From contig NZ_JAHBYD010000037.1 of the NCBI RefSeq assembly GCF_019636135.1, positions 1-42,648 on the forward strand: a DNA stretch of 42,648 nucleotides, read 5' to 3'. The notes beneath the pieces are model-generated. The model searched no databases, was not told the DNA's origin, and saw only the letters and a list, made by a program, of their open reading frames with translations. How positions within the stretch are numbered: position 1 is the first letter of the stretch; each line of letters opens with the position of its first letter. This DNA comes from Phenylobacterium sp. (GTDB lineage Bacteria > Pseudomonadota > Alphaproteobacteria > Caulobacterales > Caulobacteraceae). The position numbers and the translations under genes are program-made. Of this stretch, positions 31,082 to 38,284 are shown piece by piece.

Positions 31082-32051
31082 TTTCCGTCGCCTTCAGCAG
31101 CTCTCGCGCAGCCGATACGACCTTTTCCACCGGCAGGTCCATCATGTGGCAGAGCATCTGGGTGAAGCCGGGGTCCGAGGCCTTGATCTCCTCGAAGCTG
31201 CGCGCGCCGCGCACCACGCGCGCGGCCTCGCCCCAGGGCGCGTAGAGCCGCTCGTCCGAGGGGCCGAAGAGGCCGATGGTGGGGACGCCCGCCGCGGCGG
31301 CCAGGTGCATCGCCCCGCTGTCGTTGCCGATGAACAGGCGCGCGCGCTTCAGGCAGGCGTAGGCGGTCAAGACGTCGGCCTTGCCGGCCAGGTCGATGAA
31401 GCTGCGGGCGCCCGCCACGTCGCGAAGCTGGCGGCTCAGCTTGTCGTCGCCCGGGCCGCCCAGGACCATCAGTCGGCCGCCCTGCAACGGGCTCCAGGGT
31501 TCGCGGAGCAGGCGGATGGCGACCTGGCTGAAGCGCTCGACCGGCCAGGTCTTGCCGATCCAGTTGGCGGCGGGGGCCAGCGCCAGGATCGGGCCTGAGC
31601 CTTTCGTCAGTTCGTCGGCGTAGGCTTCCACGTCGGCGTGGGTGAAGAGGTGCGGCGGGGCGGGTTCGTCCTCGATGCGCAGGACCCTGGCGGCTTCGAG
31701 CACCTTGTGGATCGGCTGAGCGCTCTTGCGGTGGATGGCGCGGCGCTTCGTCGACAGGAAGCGCGAGATGCCCGAGCCGCGCAGGTCGACGATCAGGCCC
31801 CACTTCCGCTGGCGCACCTTCCGCCAGAGCTCGAACCAGTGGCCGCCGCTCTTCGACTTCTCGAAGACGATGACGCGGTCGAGGTTGGGGACGTGGGCGA
31901 ACAGCGGCGCGGCGTCCGGCCCGGCCACGATCGTGAAGCGCGCGTTCGGGATCTCGTCGGCCAGGCGCTTGATCAGGCCGGACGACAGCACCGCGTCGCC
32001 GATGCGCGTGGCGCCGATGAAGAGGATGGGAAAGGCGGACGCGGGCAGCAT
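31074..32051 (-). CDS. GT9-family glycosyltransferase (heptosyltransferase-like)
   Basis: The protein has 325 residues from the ATG at 32051; reading further upstream would add sequence without family similarity. FPILFIGATRIGDAVLSSGL is the N-terminal motif of ADP-heptose:LPS heptosyltransferases. LALAPAANWIGKTWPVERFS and LFIGNDSGAMHLAAAAGVPT followed by IGLFGPSDERLYAPWG form the donor-sugar site. The likely role is adding a sugar to the lipopolysaccharide core at the inner membrane's cytoplasmic face. The exact sugar is unknown. It is the first gene of a two-gene transcript with pyrC and is divergent from ygfZ. Confidence 0.88.
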   Translation of the reverse strand: MLPASAFPILFIGATRIGDAVLSSGLIKRLADEIPNARFTIVAGPDAAPLFAHVPNLDRVIVFEKSKSGGHWFELWRKVRQRKWGLIVDLRGSGISRFLSTKRRAIHRKSAQPIHKVLEAARVLRIEDEPAPPHLFTHADVEAYADELTKGSGPILALAPAANWIGKTWPVERFSQVAIRLLREPWSPLQGGRLMVLGGPGDDKLSRQLRDVAGARSFIDLAGKADVLTAYACLKRARLFIGNDSGAMHLAAAAGVPTIGLFGPSDERLYAPWGEAARVVRGARSFEEIKASDPGFTQMLCHMMDLPVEKVVSAARELLKATENA

Positions 32052-32112
32052 CGGCGTTCGTATAAGCAACCGCGCGCTGGCGCTCCACCGGCTGCGGCCC
32101 CAGATTGTCGGG

Positions 32113-32958
32113 ATGTCGGAACGTGTCTCTTTCGCGCACTTGCAGAGCCGCAGCCTCATCGCCCTCGGCGGCGAGGACTGGCGGAGCTTCCTGCAGGGGC
32201 TGATCACCCAGGATGTGGAGACGCTCCGTGAGGGCGAGGCGCGGTTCGGCGCGCTGCTGACGCCGCAGGGGCGGCTGCTCTACGACCTGTTTGTGGTGGC
32301 CAACGGCGACGGCGCCTGGCTGGACGTGGAAGCCGAGCACCGGGCGGCGATCATCCTGCGCCTTTCGATGTACCGGCTGCGGGCCAAGGTGACGATCGCG
32401 GCGGACGAGACGCCGGTGTCGATCCTGTTCGCGGACGACGGCGTGCCTGCGAAGCCGGCGGAGGGCCATTGGGTCGCGGACCCGCGGCTGCCGGCGCTGG
32501 GCTGGCGGGGCTACGGCGTCGCGGCGCCGGCGGGCGCGGCGGTGGCCGGCGAGGCCGAGCGGGAGGCGCAGAAGCTGCGGCTGGGCGTGCCGGGGCCGGC
32601 GGACTGGGGCTCGGACAGGACCTATCCCATCGAGGCCAACTTCGACCTCCTGAACGGCATCGACTTCAAGAAGGGCTGCTTCGTCGGGCAGGAGACGACC
32701 TCGCGCATGAAGCGCCGCGGGACCATCAAGAACCGCATGCTGCCGCTCCGCTTCGAGGGGCCGCCGCCGGCGGCGGGCGCCGAGGTGCTGGCGGGCGAGC
32801 TGCGGGCAGGCGTGGTCACCTCGGCGGTCGACGGCGGCGGGATCGGCCTGATGCGGCTGGACCGGATCGAGGGCGCTGAGCTGACGGTGGATGGCCGTGC
32901 GGCGCGCGTCGAAGTCCCGGGTTGGATGGCGGAAGTCGTGACAGAGCCGGCGACCTAA
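32113..32958 (+). CDS. ygfZ: YgfZ/GcvT-like folate-binding protein
   Basis: The protein has 281 residues. FLQGLITQDVETL and LTPQGRLLYDLFV are the N-terminal blocks. IDFKKGCFVGQETTSRMKRR carries the YgfZ signature with Cys189 (K-G-C-x-x-G-Q-E). YgfZ proteins bind folate and support assembly or repair of iron-sulfur clusters, including MiaB-dependent tRNA modification. The glycine-cleavage T-protein lacks this cysteine motif, so the assignment is firm. The start is 61 bp from the divergent GT9 gene. Confidence 0.92.
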   Translation: MSERVSFAHLQSRSLIALGGEDWRSFLQGLITQDVETLREGEARFGALLTPQGRLLYDLFVVANGDGAWLDVEAEHRAAIILRLSMYRLRAKVTIAADETPVSILFADDGVPAKPAEGHWVADPRLPALGWRGYGVAAPAGAAVAGEAEREAQKLRLGVPGPADWGSDRTYPIEANFDLLNGIDFKKGCFVGQETTSRMKRRGTIKNRMLPLRFEGPPPAAGAEVLAGELRAGVVTSAVDGGGIGLMRLDRIEGAELTVDGRAARVEVPGWMAEVVTEPAT

Positions 32959-32966
32959 CCCTAACT

Positions 32967-33114
32967 GTCATCCCGGTTTCGCGGCACGCGAAGACCGGGA
33001 CCCAACCGGCCGGCGCTCGGCGTTGGGGGCGGCCCCGTGGGCCTGCGGGCCGGCCTGGACCCAGTGTGCGGAAGGTTGGGTCCCGGTCTTTGGCTGCGCC
33101 AAAACCGGGATGAC
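32967..33114. repeat. Long inverted repeat, 'GTCATCCCGG' family, copy 2
   Basis: It opens with GTCATCCCGGTTTCGCGGCA and closes with GCGCCAAAACCGGGATGAC. CGAAGACCGGGACCCAACC near the left pairs with GGTTGGGTCCCGGTCTT near the right. The arms match copy 1 at 14245, while the centre differs. It lies between the convergent ygfZ and hydrolase genes. Confidence 0.85.
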
Positions 33115-33139
33115 AATCGTGGGGAGACGAGCGTCGGGG

Positions 33140-34012
33140 TTACGAGAAGAACGCCTTCAGCAGCGCCAGCGTCTCGGCCGGCTTCTCCTCGGGGATGAAG
33201 TGGCCGCAGTCGACGGCCTGACCCTGAACGTCGTCGGCCCATTCGCGCCAGATGGCGAGCGTGTCGTACCAGGCGGCCAGCGCGCCCCTGGCGCCCCAGA
33301 GCACCTGGACCGGGCAGGCGATCTTCTTCCCCGCCTTCCTGTCGGCCATGTCGAGCTCGCGGTCGTAGGTGGCGCCGGCGCGGTAGTCCTCGCACATGGC
33401 GTGGATCACGTCGGGGCGGCGGGCGGCGCGGGCGTATTCCTTGAAGGCCTCGGGGTCGAAGGCCCTGAGGATGCCGCCGAAGCTGGTGGAGAAGAAGAAG
33501 GCCTCCGGGTCGGCCCCGATCAGGGTCTCGGGGAACGGGTGCGGCTGGGCGAGGAAGCTCCAGTGCCAGTAGCCCAGCGCGAAGCGGCGGTCGGCGCGGG
33601 CCCAGACCTCGCCGGTCGGGATGATGTCGAGGATGGAGACCTTGGTGACCGCGTCGGGGTGGTCGAGCGCGAGGCGATAGGCGACGCGGCCGCCGCGGTC
33701 GTGGCCGGCGACGGCGAAGCGGTCGAAGCCGAATTCGGCCATCAGGGCCACGGCGTCGCGGGCCATGGCGCGCTTTGACGAGGTCTCGTGGTCGGAGGTC
33801 GTGGGCGGCTTGGTCGAGCCGCCGTAGCCGCGCAGGTCGGGGCAGACGACCGTGAAGTCCTTCGCGAGGTCGCCCGCGACCGCGCCCCACATCGCGCCGG
33901 TCTCGGGGTAGCCGTGCAGCAGCAGGAGCGGCGGGCCGGAGCCGCCGTGGCGCACCCTGAGCGACGCCTCCGGAACCTCGACCTGCGACAACTCGAAGCC
34001 TTCGAACGCCAT
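33140..34012 (-). CDS. Alpha/beta hydrolase, predicted haloacetate (fluoroacetate) dehalogenase
   Basis: The protein has 290 residues. The nucleophile motif is AGHDRGGRVAYRLALDHP with Asp105. Asp129 (in LDIIPT) and His271 (in CGHFIPEE) complete the triad. The carboxylate-binding arginines are Arg106 and Arg109. YWHWSFLAQPHPFPE gives His150 and Trp151, and EDYRAG gives Tyr210. These correspond one by one to the catalytic and halide-pocket residues of the studied fluoroacetate dehalogenase of Rhodopseudomonas palustris, with offsets of 5 and then 9. Epoxide hydrolase or another dehalogenase is the alternative. It is cytosolic, convergent with ygfZ and divergent from tag (51 bp between starts). 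Confidence 0.85.
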   Translation of the reverse strand: MAFEGFELSQVEVPEASLRVRHGGSGPPLLLLHGYPETGAMWGAVAGDLAKDFTVVCPDLRGYGGSTKPPTTSDHETSSKRAMARDAVALMAEFGFDRFAVAGHDRGGRVAYRLALDHPDAVTKVSILDIIPTGEVWARADRRFALGYWHWSFLAQPHPFPETLIGADPEAFFFSTSFGGILRAFDPEAFKEYARAARRPDVIHAMCEDYRAGATYDRELDMADRKAGKKIACPVQVLWGARGALAAWYDTLAIWREWADDVQGQAVDCGHFIPEEKPAETLALLKAFFS

Positions 34013-34063
34013 CGAAGCGTGACCCCTTGTTTCGACTCCCGGCCTGCGCTCTCTCTTCGGCGC

Positions 34064-34657
34064 ATGAGCCAGACCCCACTGACCCGGTGCGAATGGCGCG
34101 GCATGGCCGGCGACCCGCTCTACGAGGCCTACCACGACGAAGAGTGGGGCGTGCCGGAATACGACAGCCGGGCGCTCTGGGAGAAGCTGGTGCTGGACGG
34201 CTTCCAGGCTGGGCTGGCGTGGATCACGATCCTGCGCAAGCGCGAGGCCTTCCGCGCGGCCTTCGACGGCTTCGATCCCGAGAAGGTGGCGCGCTACGGC
34301 GACGCCGACCGGGCGCGGCTGATGGCCGACGCGGGCATCGTGCGGTCCAACGCCAAGATCGACGCGGCGATCAATTCGGCGAAGATCTACCTGGACATGC
34401 GCGACAACGGCGAAGACTTCTCCGCGTTCTGCTGGGGGTTCGTGGGCGGCAAGCCGGTGCAGAACGGCTGGACCGCGTTCGGCGAGGTTCCCGCCCAGAC
34501 AGAGCTGGCCGTCGAGGTGTCCAAGGCGCTGAAGGCCAGGGGCTTCAAGTTCGTCGGCCCGGTGATCGTCTATGCCTGGATGCAGGCCGTCGGCATGGTC
34601 AACGACCACTTCACTTGCTGCTTCCGCCATGAGGCGGTGAAGGGGCTGGGGCGGTGA
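34064..34657 (+). CDS. tag: DNA-3-methyladenine glycosylase I
   Basis: The protein has 197 residues and removes 3-methyladenine from DNA. The zinc ligands are visible: Cys9 in RCEW, His24 in YEAYHDEEWGVPEYD, and the His/Cys set in NDHFTCCFRH. RGFKFVGPVIVYAWMQAVGM is the conserved C-terminal helix pair. The motif written EGQQAGLSW in E. coli is DGFQAGLAW here, with Asp45 in place of the pocket glutamate, a conservative change also seen in relatives. Its stop overlaps the start of a small lipoprotein gene (GTGA). Confidence 0.93.
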   Translation: MSQTPLTRCEWRGMAGDPLYEAYHDEEWGVPEYDSRALWEKLVLDGFQAGLAWITILRKREAFRAAFDGFDPEKVARYGDADRARLMADAGIVRSNAKIDAAINSAKIYLDMRDNGEDFSAFCWGFVGGKPVQNGWTAFGEVPAQTELAVEVSKALKARGFKFVGPVIVYAWMQAVGMVNDHFTCCFRHEAVKGLGR

Positions 34658-34770
34658 GGATCGCGGTCGCCATCGCCTTGGCCCTGCTGCTGGCGGGCTG
34701 CGAACACATGTACGGCGCGATGGACGCCGGCCGCCTGGCGCCGCTGGGTGCGCCGACGCAGGTGCGCTGA
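34654..34770 (+). CDS. 38-residue predicted lipoprotein
   Basis: A GTG overlapping the tag stop (GTGA) opens a 39-codon frame whose stop TGA shares its last base with the ATG of rnhB (TGATG). The product begins VRIAVAIALALLLAGCEHMY, a short signal with the lipobox LLAGC, followed by about 22 residues (YGAMDAGRLAPLGAPTQVR). Coupling at both ends to genes that are clearly translated and the clean lipobox support it being real. The function is unknown. It may anchor at the inner or outer membrane. Confidence 0.65.
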   Translation: MRIAVAIALALLLAGCEHMYGAMDAGRLAPLGAPTQVR

Positions 34771-35426
34771 TGGCCCGGGGACCCACGCTCGTTCTGGAGA
34801 AGGCCTTCGTCGGCGGGCCCGTCTGCGGCGTGGACGAGGCCGGGCGCGGGCCGTGGGCCGGGCCGGTGTCGGCGGGGGCGGTGATCTTCGATCCGGGGCG
34901 GCGGACGCCGAAGGGGCTGGACGACTCCAAGAAGCTGACCGCGAAGGCGCGCGAGGGGCTGGAGGTGGAGATCAAGCAGAAGGCGCTGGCCTGGGGCGTC
35001 GGCTTCGCCAGCGTCGAGGAGATCGAGGAGCTCAACATCCTGCACGCGGCGGGCCTGGCCATGCGGCGCGCCATCGCCGCCATGGCCGTGCAGCCGGCCT
35101 GCGCCCTGGTGGACGGCAACTACCGCTTCGACCTGGGCTGCGAGGTGAGGACGGTGGTGGGCGGTGACGGCAAGTCGAAGTCGATCGCCGCGGCCTCGAT
35201 CCTGGCCAAGGTGGCCCGCGACCGGCTGATGACCGAGATGGACGCGCGCTACCCCGGCTACGGCTTCGCCAGCCACAAGGGCTACAACGCGCCGATCCAC
35301 ATGGAGGCCCTGGTGACGATGGGGCCGTGCGAAATCCACCGGCGGGCGTGGCGGCCGGTGAAGCTGGTGCTGGCCGGCGTCGACCCGCGCAGGATGGAGC
35401 CCGAGCAGGGCGAACTCGGCTTTTGA
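34770..35426 (+). CDS. rnhB: Ribonuclease HII
   Basis: The protein has 218 residues and cleaves RNA in RNA-DNA hybrids and at single ribonucleotides in DNA. CGVDEAGRGPWAGPVSAGAV gives the first catalytic pair (Asp22, Glu23). LVDGNYRF gives Asp115, and AKVARDRLM gives Asp151, completing the D-E-D-D site. LDDSKKLTAKARE and GYGFASHKGYNAPIHMEAL are further signatures. It begins directly after the small lipoprotein gene and lies upstream of ccrM, an order I recall from Caulobacter. Confidence 0.95.
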   Translation: MARGPTLVLEKAFVGGPVCGVDEAGRGPWAGPVSAGAVIFDPGRRTPKGLDDSKKLTAKAREGLEVEIKQKALAWGVGFASVEEIEELNILHAAGLAMRRAIAAMAVQPACALVDGNYRFDLGCEVRTVVGGDGKSKSIAAASILAKVARDRLMTEMDARYPGYGFASHKGYNAPIHMEALVTMGPCEIHRRAWRPVKLVLAGVDPRRMEPEQGELGF

Positions 35427-35517
35427 GCCGAGCAGAGTCGCCGAGGAACTCCAAGGGAAGCGACCGACGCCTTTCGCGCCCGGCCGGCAAGGTCCTGCGC
35501 GCACCACCATCCCCGGC

Positions 35518-35540
35518 CCTTCCTCCGTCGAGGAGGAAGG
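35518..35540. repeat. Hairpin in the rnhB-ccrM gap
   Basis: CCTTCCTCC pairs perfectly with GGAGGAAGG around GTCGA. It lies 91 bp after the rnhB stop without a T-tract and could be a weak terminator or 3' end stabiliser of the rnhB transcript. It resembles half of the CTCTCCC family. The rest of the gap 35427-35743 holds the ccrM promoter region. Confidence 0.5.
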
Positions 35541-35563
35541 GAGAACGAGCGCCTTCGAATGTG

Positions 35564-35732
35564 GATTCGTCCTGAAGCGGCGGCGAACGTCGCGTGATTG
35601 GCGCGCTGAATCAGGATTGACCGCGACGGGGCGGGCGCGCCCGGGAGGCCGGTTAACCTTCGATACACCATGGCCGTAAACGCGGCCTTCACCATGTCGG
35701 CCCGAGATTCTAGGGTGTTTTCCGTACCTAGA
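35564..35732 (+). promoter_or_regulatory. ccrM control region: CtrA-like site, three GANTC sites and a leader dyad
   Basis: TTAACC at 35653-35658 starts a TTAA-N7-TACA match to the CtrA box (TTAA-N7-TTAA) with a weak second half. GANTC sites lie at 35564-35568 (GATTC), 35608-35612 (GAATC) and 35706-35710 (GATTC). TCTAGG (35709-35714) and CCTAGA (35727-35732) form a 6-bp dyad just before the ccrM start. Its left arm overlaps the last GATTC. In Caulobacter crescentus ccrM is activated by CtrA and tuned by GANTC methylation of its own leader, so the same logic is likely here. Confidence 0.6.
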
Positions 35733-35743
35733 GGGTTGGGCCG

Positions 35744-36823
35744 ATGGGGCTGCCGCTTGACGCCATCCTGAGTGGCGATTGCCTGGAGGAGCTGGCGAAG
35801 CTCCCGGACCGCTCGGTCGACCTGGTGTTCGCCGACCCGCCCTACAACCTCCAGCTCGGCGGCGACCTGCTGCGGCCGGACAACTCCAAGGTCGATGCGG
35901 TCGACGACCACTGGGACCAGTTCGAGAGCTTCGAGGCCTACGACCGCTTCACGCGCGCCTGGCTGAAGGAATGCCGCCGCGTGCTGAAGGACGACGGCGC
36001 GATCTGGGTGATCGGCAGCTACCACAACATCTTCCGCGTGGGCGTGGCGGTGCAGGACCTGGGGTTCTGGATCCTGAACGACATCGTCTGGCGCAAGTCG
36101 AACCCGATGCCGAACTTCAAGGGCACGCGCTTCACCAACGCGCACGAGACCCTGATCTGGGCGTCGAAGAGCCGGGGCGGCCGGCGCTACACCTTCAACT
36201 ACGACGCCATGAAGATGGCCAACGACGAGCTGCAGATGCGCTCGGACTGGACGCTGCCGCTCTGCACCGGCGAGGAGCGGCTGAAGGACGAGACGGGCGC
36301 CAAGGCGCACCCGACCCAGAAACCCGAGGCGCTGCTGCACCGGGTGATCATGGCGTCGTCCAAGCCCGGCGACGTGATCCTGGACCCCTTCTTCGGCACC
36401 GGCACGACGGGCGCGGTGGCGCGCCGGCTGGGGCGGAAGTTCATCGGCATCGAGCGCGAGGCGTCCTACGTGAAGGTGGCCGAGGCGCGGATCGCCCGGG
36501 TCATCCCGGCGACGTCCGAGGAGATGGTGGTCACCGGCTCCAAGAAGTCCGAGCCCAGGGTGCCGTTCGGCACGCTGGTCGAGGCGGGGCTGCTGCGCGC
36601 GGGCGACGTGCTCTACTGCCCCCAGGGGCGCAACGCCGCGCGGGTGCGGGCCGACGGGAGCCTCGTGGTGGGCGAGCTTTCGGGCTCGATCCACAAGGTG
36701 GGCGCCATGGTGCAGTCGGCGCCGGCCTGCAACGGCTGGACCTACTGGCACTTCAAGACCGACGCGGGCCTCGCCCCCATCGACGTCCTGCGGGCCAAGG
36801 TGCGGGCCGCTTCCCTCCCTTGA
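35744..36823 (+). CDS. ccrM: CcrM cell-cycle GANTC adenine methyltransferase
   Basis: The protein has 359 residues. DPPYNLQLGG (DPPY at 31-34) precedes HPTQKPEALLHR (189 onward) and DPFFGTGTTGAVARR (FGTG at 217-220), the motif order of beta-class amino-methyltransferases. Residues 272-355, PRVPFGTLVEAGLLRAGDVL through CNGWTYWHFKT, form the C-terminal domain needed for DNA recognition in CcrM. The length equals that of Caulobacter CcrM (358). It is a solitary enzyme with no restriction gene, and methylates GANTC late in the cell cycle. A GC-rich hairpin (CCCTCCC/GGGAGGG, 36813-36832) spans its stop codon. Confidence 0.96.
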   Translation: MGLPLDAILSGDCLEELAKLPDRSVDLVFADPPYNLQLGGDLLRPDNSKVDAVDDHWDQFESFEAYDRFTRAWLKECRRVLKDDGAIWVIGSYHNIFRVGVAVQDLGFWILNDIVWRKSNPMPNFKGTRFTNAHETLIWASKSRGGRRYTFNYDAMKMANDELQMRSDWTLPLCTGEERLKDETGAKAHPTQKPEALLHRVIMASSKPGDVILDPFFGTGTTGAVARRLGRKFIGIEREASYVKVAEARIARVIPATSEEMVVTGSKKSEPRVPFGTLVEAGLLRAGDVLYCPQGRNAARVRADGSLVVGELSGSIHKVGAMVQSAPACNGWTYWHFKTDAGLAPIDVLRAKVRAASLP

Positions 36824-36872
36824 TGGGGAGGGAGGGCTGGCGCCATACCGCCTGTTCGGCCACGTTGGCCGG

Positions 36873-38078
36873 ATGACGGACGCGACATCGGACAGCCGGG
36901 CGGGGGCGATCAGCCCACGGATCTTCGTGCTGACGATGTGCACCTTCGCCTTCGGGTCGGCGGGGTTCATCTTCGCCGGGCTGCTGGAGCCGATGGCGGC
37001 GGACCTCGGCGTCTCGACCGCGGTCGCGGGGCAGTTGCAGACCGCCTATGTGCTGACCTCGGCGGTGCTGGGGCCGGTGGCGGCGTGGATGCTGGGGCGG
37101 CTGGATCGCAAGCTGGTGATCCTGCTGGGCCTGAGCCTGGCGGTGCTGATGCACATCGCCTGCGCGATGGCGCCCGACTTCCGGAGCCTGATGGCGGTGC
37201 GCGCCATCGCGGGCGTGGCGGGGGCGCTCTCCGGATCGTCGGCGAGCGTCGCGGCGGCCTCGCTGGCGCCGCCCGAGCGCAGGGGCTCGGCGCTGGCCAT
37301 GGTCACCGGCGGGATGACGCTGGCCTTCGTGGTCGGCATCCCCATCGGCAGTGTCGTGGGCTCGATCTTCGACTGGCGGGCGACGTTCGTGGTGGCCGCG
37401 GCGCTGGCGGGCCTGGCGCTGGCCGGCGTGCTGTTCTTCCTGCCGCGGGTGCCGGCGCCGCCGAGGCGCGCGGGCGGCCGGCTGGAGCTGAAGGGCATCT
37501 GGCCGCTCTATGCGACGAGCTTCCTGACCTTCGCCGCCAACATGACGCTGAACCTCTACATCGGCCCCATCGTGCGGGTGGGCGCCGGCGTGACCGGGGC
37601 GGGCGTGGCGGCCTTCCAGTCGATGATCGGGTTCGGGGCGGCGATGGGGCTGTGGCTCGGCGGGCGCGCGGCCGACCGCGGGGCGGGCAAGGCGTGGATC
37701 CTGCAGAGCATCGCGCTTCAATCGCTGGCCATGAGCATGCACTGGTCGGCGACGCACCACCTGCTGCCGCCGGGGCTGGCCAGCCAGGTGCTGGTGGCCG
37801 CGGCGATCTTCGTGGCGGCGACGGCGCTGTTCTCGATCTCGCCGGTCACCCAGTCGCGGCTGGTGCAGATGACCGGCGGGGCGCCGGTGGCGCTGGCGCT
37901 GAACGGCTCGGTGTTCTCCATGGGCCAGGCCCTGGGCTCGACCCTGGGCGGCGTGGCGCTGGCCAGCTTCGGCGTGCCGGCGATCCCCGCGGCGGCGCTC
38001 GCGATGTCGTTCGTGGCCTTCGCCGTGCTGAGCGTGGCGTTCCCGCGGACGGAGAAGGCGGCCAATCCGGCCGGCTGA
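36873..38078 (+). CDS. MFS transporter (drug/sugar efflux type)
   Basis: The protein has 401 residues with about 12 hydrophobic segments. ISPRIFVLTMCTFAFGSAGF begins the first, AGLLEPMAADLGVSTAVAGQ follows, and WMLGRLDRKLVILLGLSLAV is the MFS loop 2-3 motif (GRLDRK). The later GGRAADRGAGKAWIL is the equivalent loop in the second half. It resembles AraJ/YdhP-type efflux permeases of the DHA12 group. The substrate is unknown. The gene starts 49 bp after ccrM on the same strand, with the ccrM stop hairpin between them. Confidence 0.9.
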   Translation: MTDATSDSRAGAISPRIFVLTMCTFAFGSAGFIFAGLLEPMAADLGVSTAVAGQLQTAYVLTSAVLGPVAAWMLGRLDRKLVILLGLSLAVLMHIACAMAPDFRSLMAVRAIAGVAGALSGSSASVAAASLAPPERRGSALAMVTGGMTLAFVVGIPIGSVVGSIFDWRATFVVAAALAGLALAGVLFFLPRVPAPPRRAGGRLELKGIWPLYATSFLTFAANMTLNLYIGPIVRVGAGVTGAGVAAFQSMIGFGAAMGLWLGGRAADRGAGKAWILQSIALQSLAMSMHWSATHHLLPPGLASQVLVAAAIFVAATALFSISPVTQSRLVQMTGGAPVALALNGSVFSMGQALGSTLGGVALASFGVPAIPAAALAMSFVAFAVLSVAFPRTEKAANPAG

Positions 38079-38094
38079 GCGCGAAGCCGGCCCG

Positions 38095-38282
38095 CCTCCT
38101 CTCCCCCGAGCGCGCAGCGCGAAGAGAGGGAGAGGTCCGGGAGAGGGCGGCGCCGGCCTTGGCCTTTGCACGACGGTTGCGCGAGGAGCCTTGGGTGGCC
38201 GCCATGCGGGCTGAAGCCCTGAGCCGCCCTCTCCTGGACCTCTCCCTCTCCGTTGCGCTGCGCTTCACGGGGGGAGAGGAGG
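38095..38282. repeat. Long inverted repeat, 'CTCTCCC' family, copy 2
   Basis: The left arm begins CCTCCTCTCCCCCGAG and ends GGTCCGGGAGAGGGCGG. The right arm begins CCGCCCTCTCCTGGACC and ends GGGGGGAGAGGAGG. The arms pair imperfectly over about 57 bp around a centre of some 70 bp. It fills the gap between the convergent MFS and mutY genes. Confidence 0.85.
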
Positions 38283-38284
38283 TT

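Noticed and set aside
36813..36832. Terminator at the ccrM stop
   Set aside because: The GC-rich stem spans the stop codon and has no T-tract, so it is only mentioned under ccrM.
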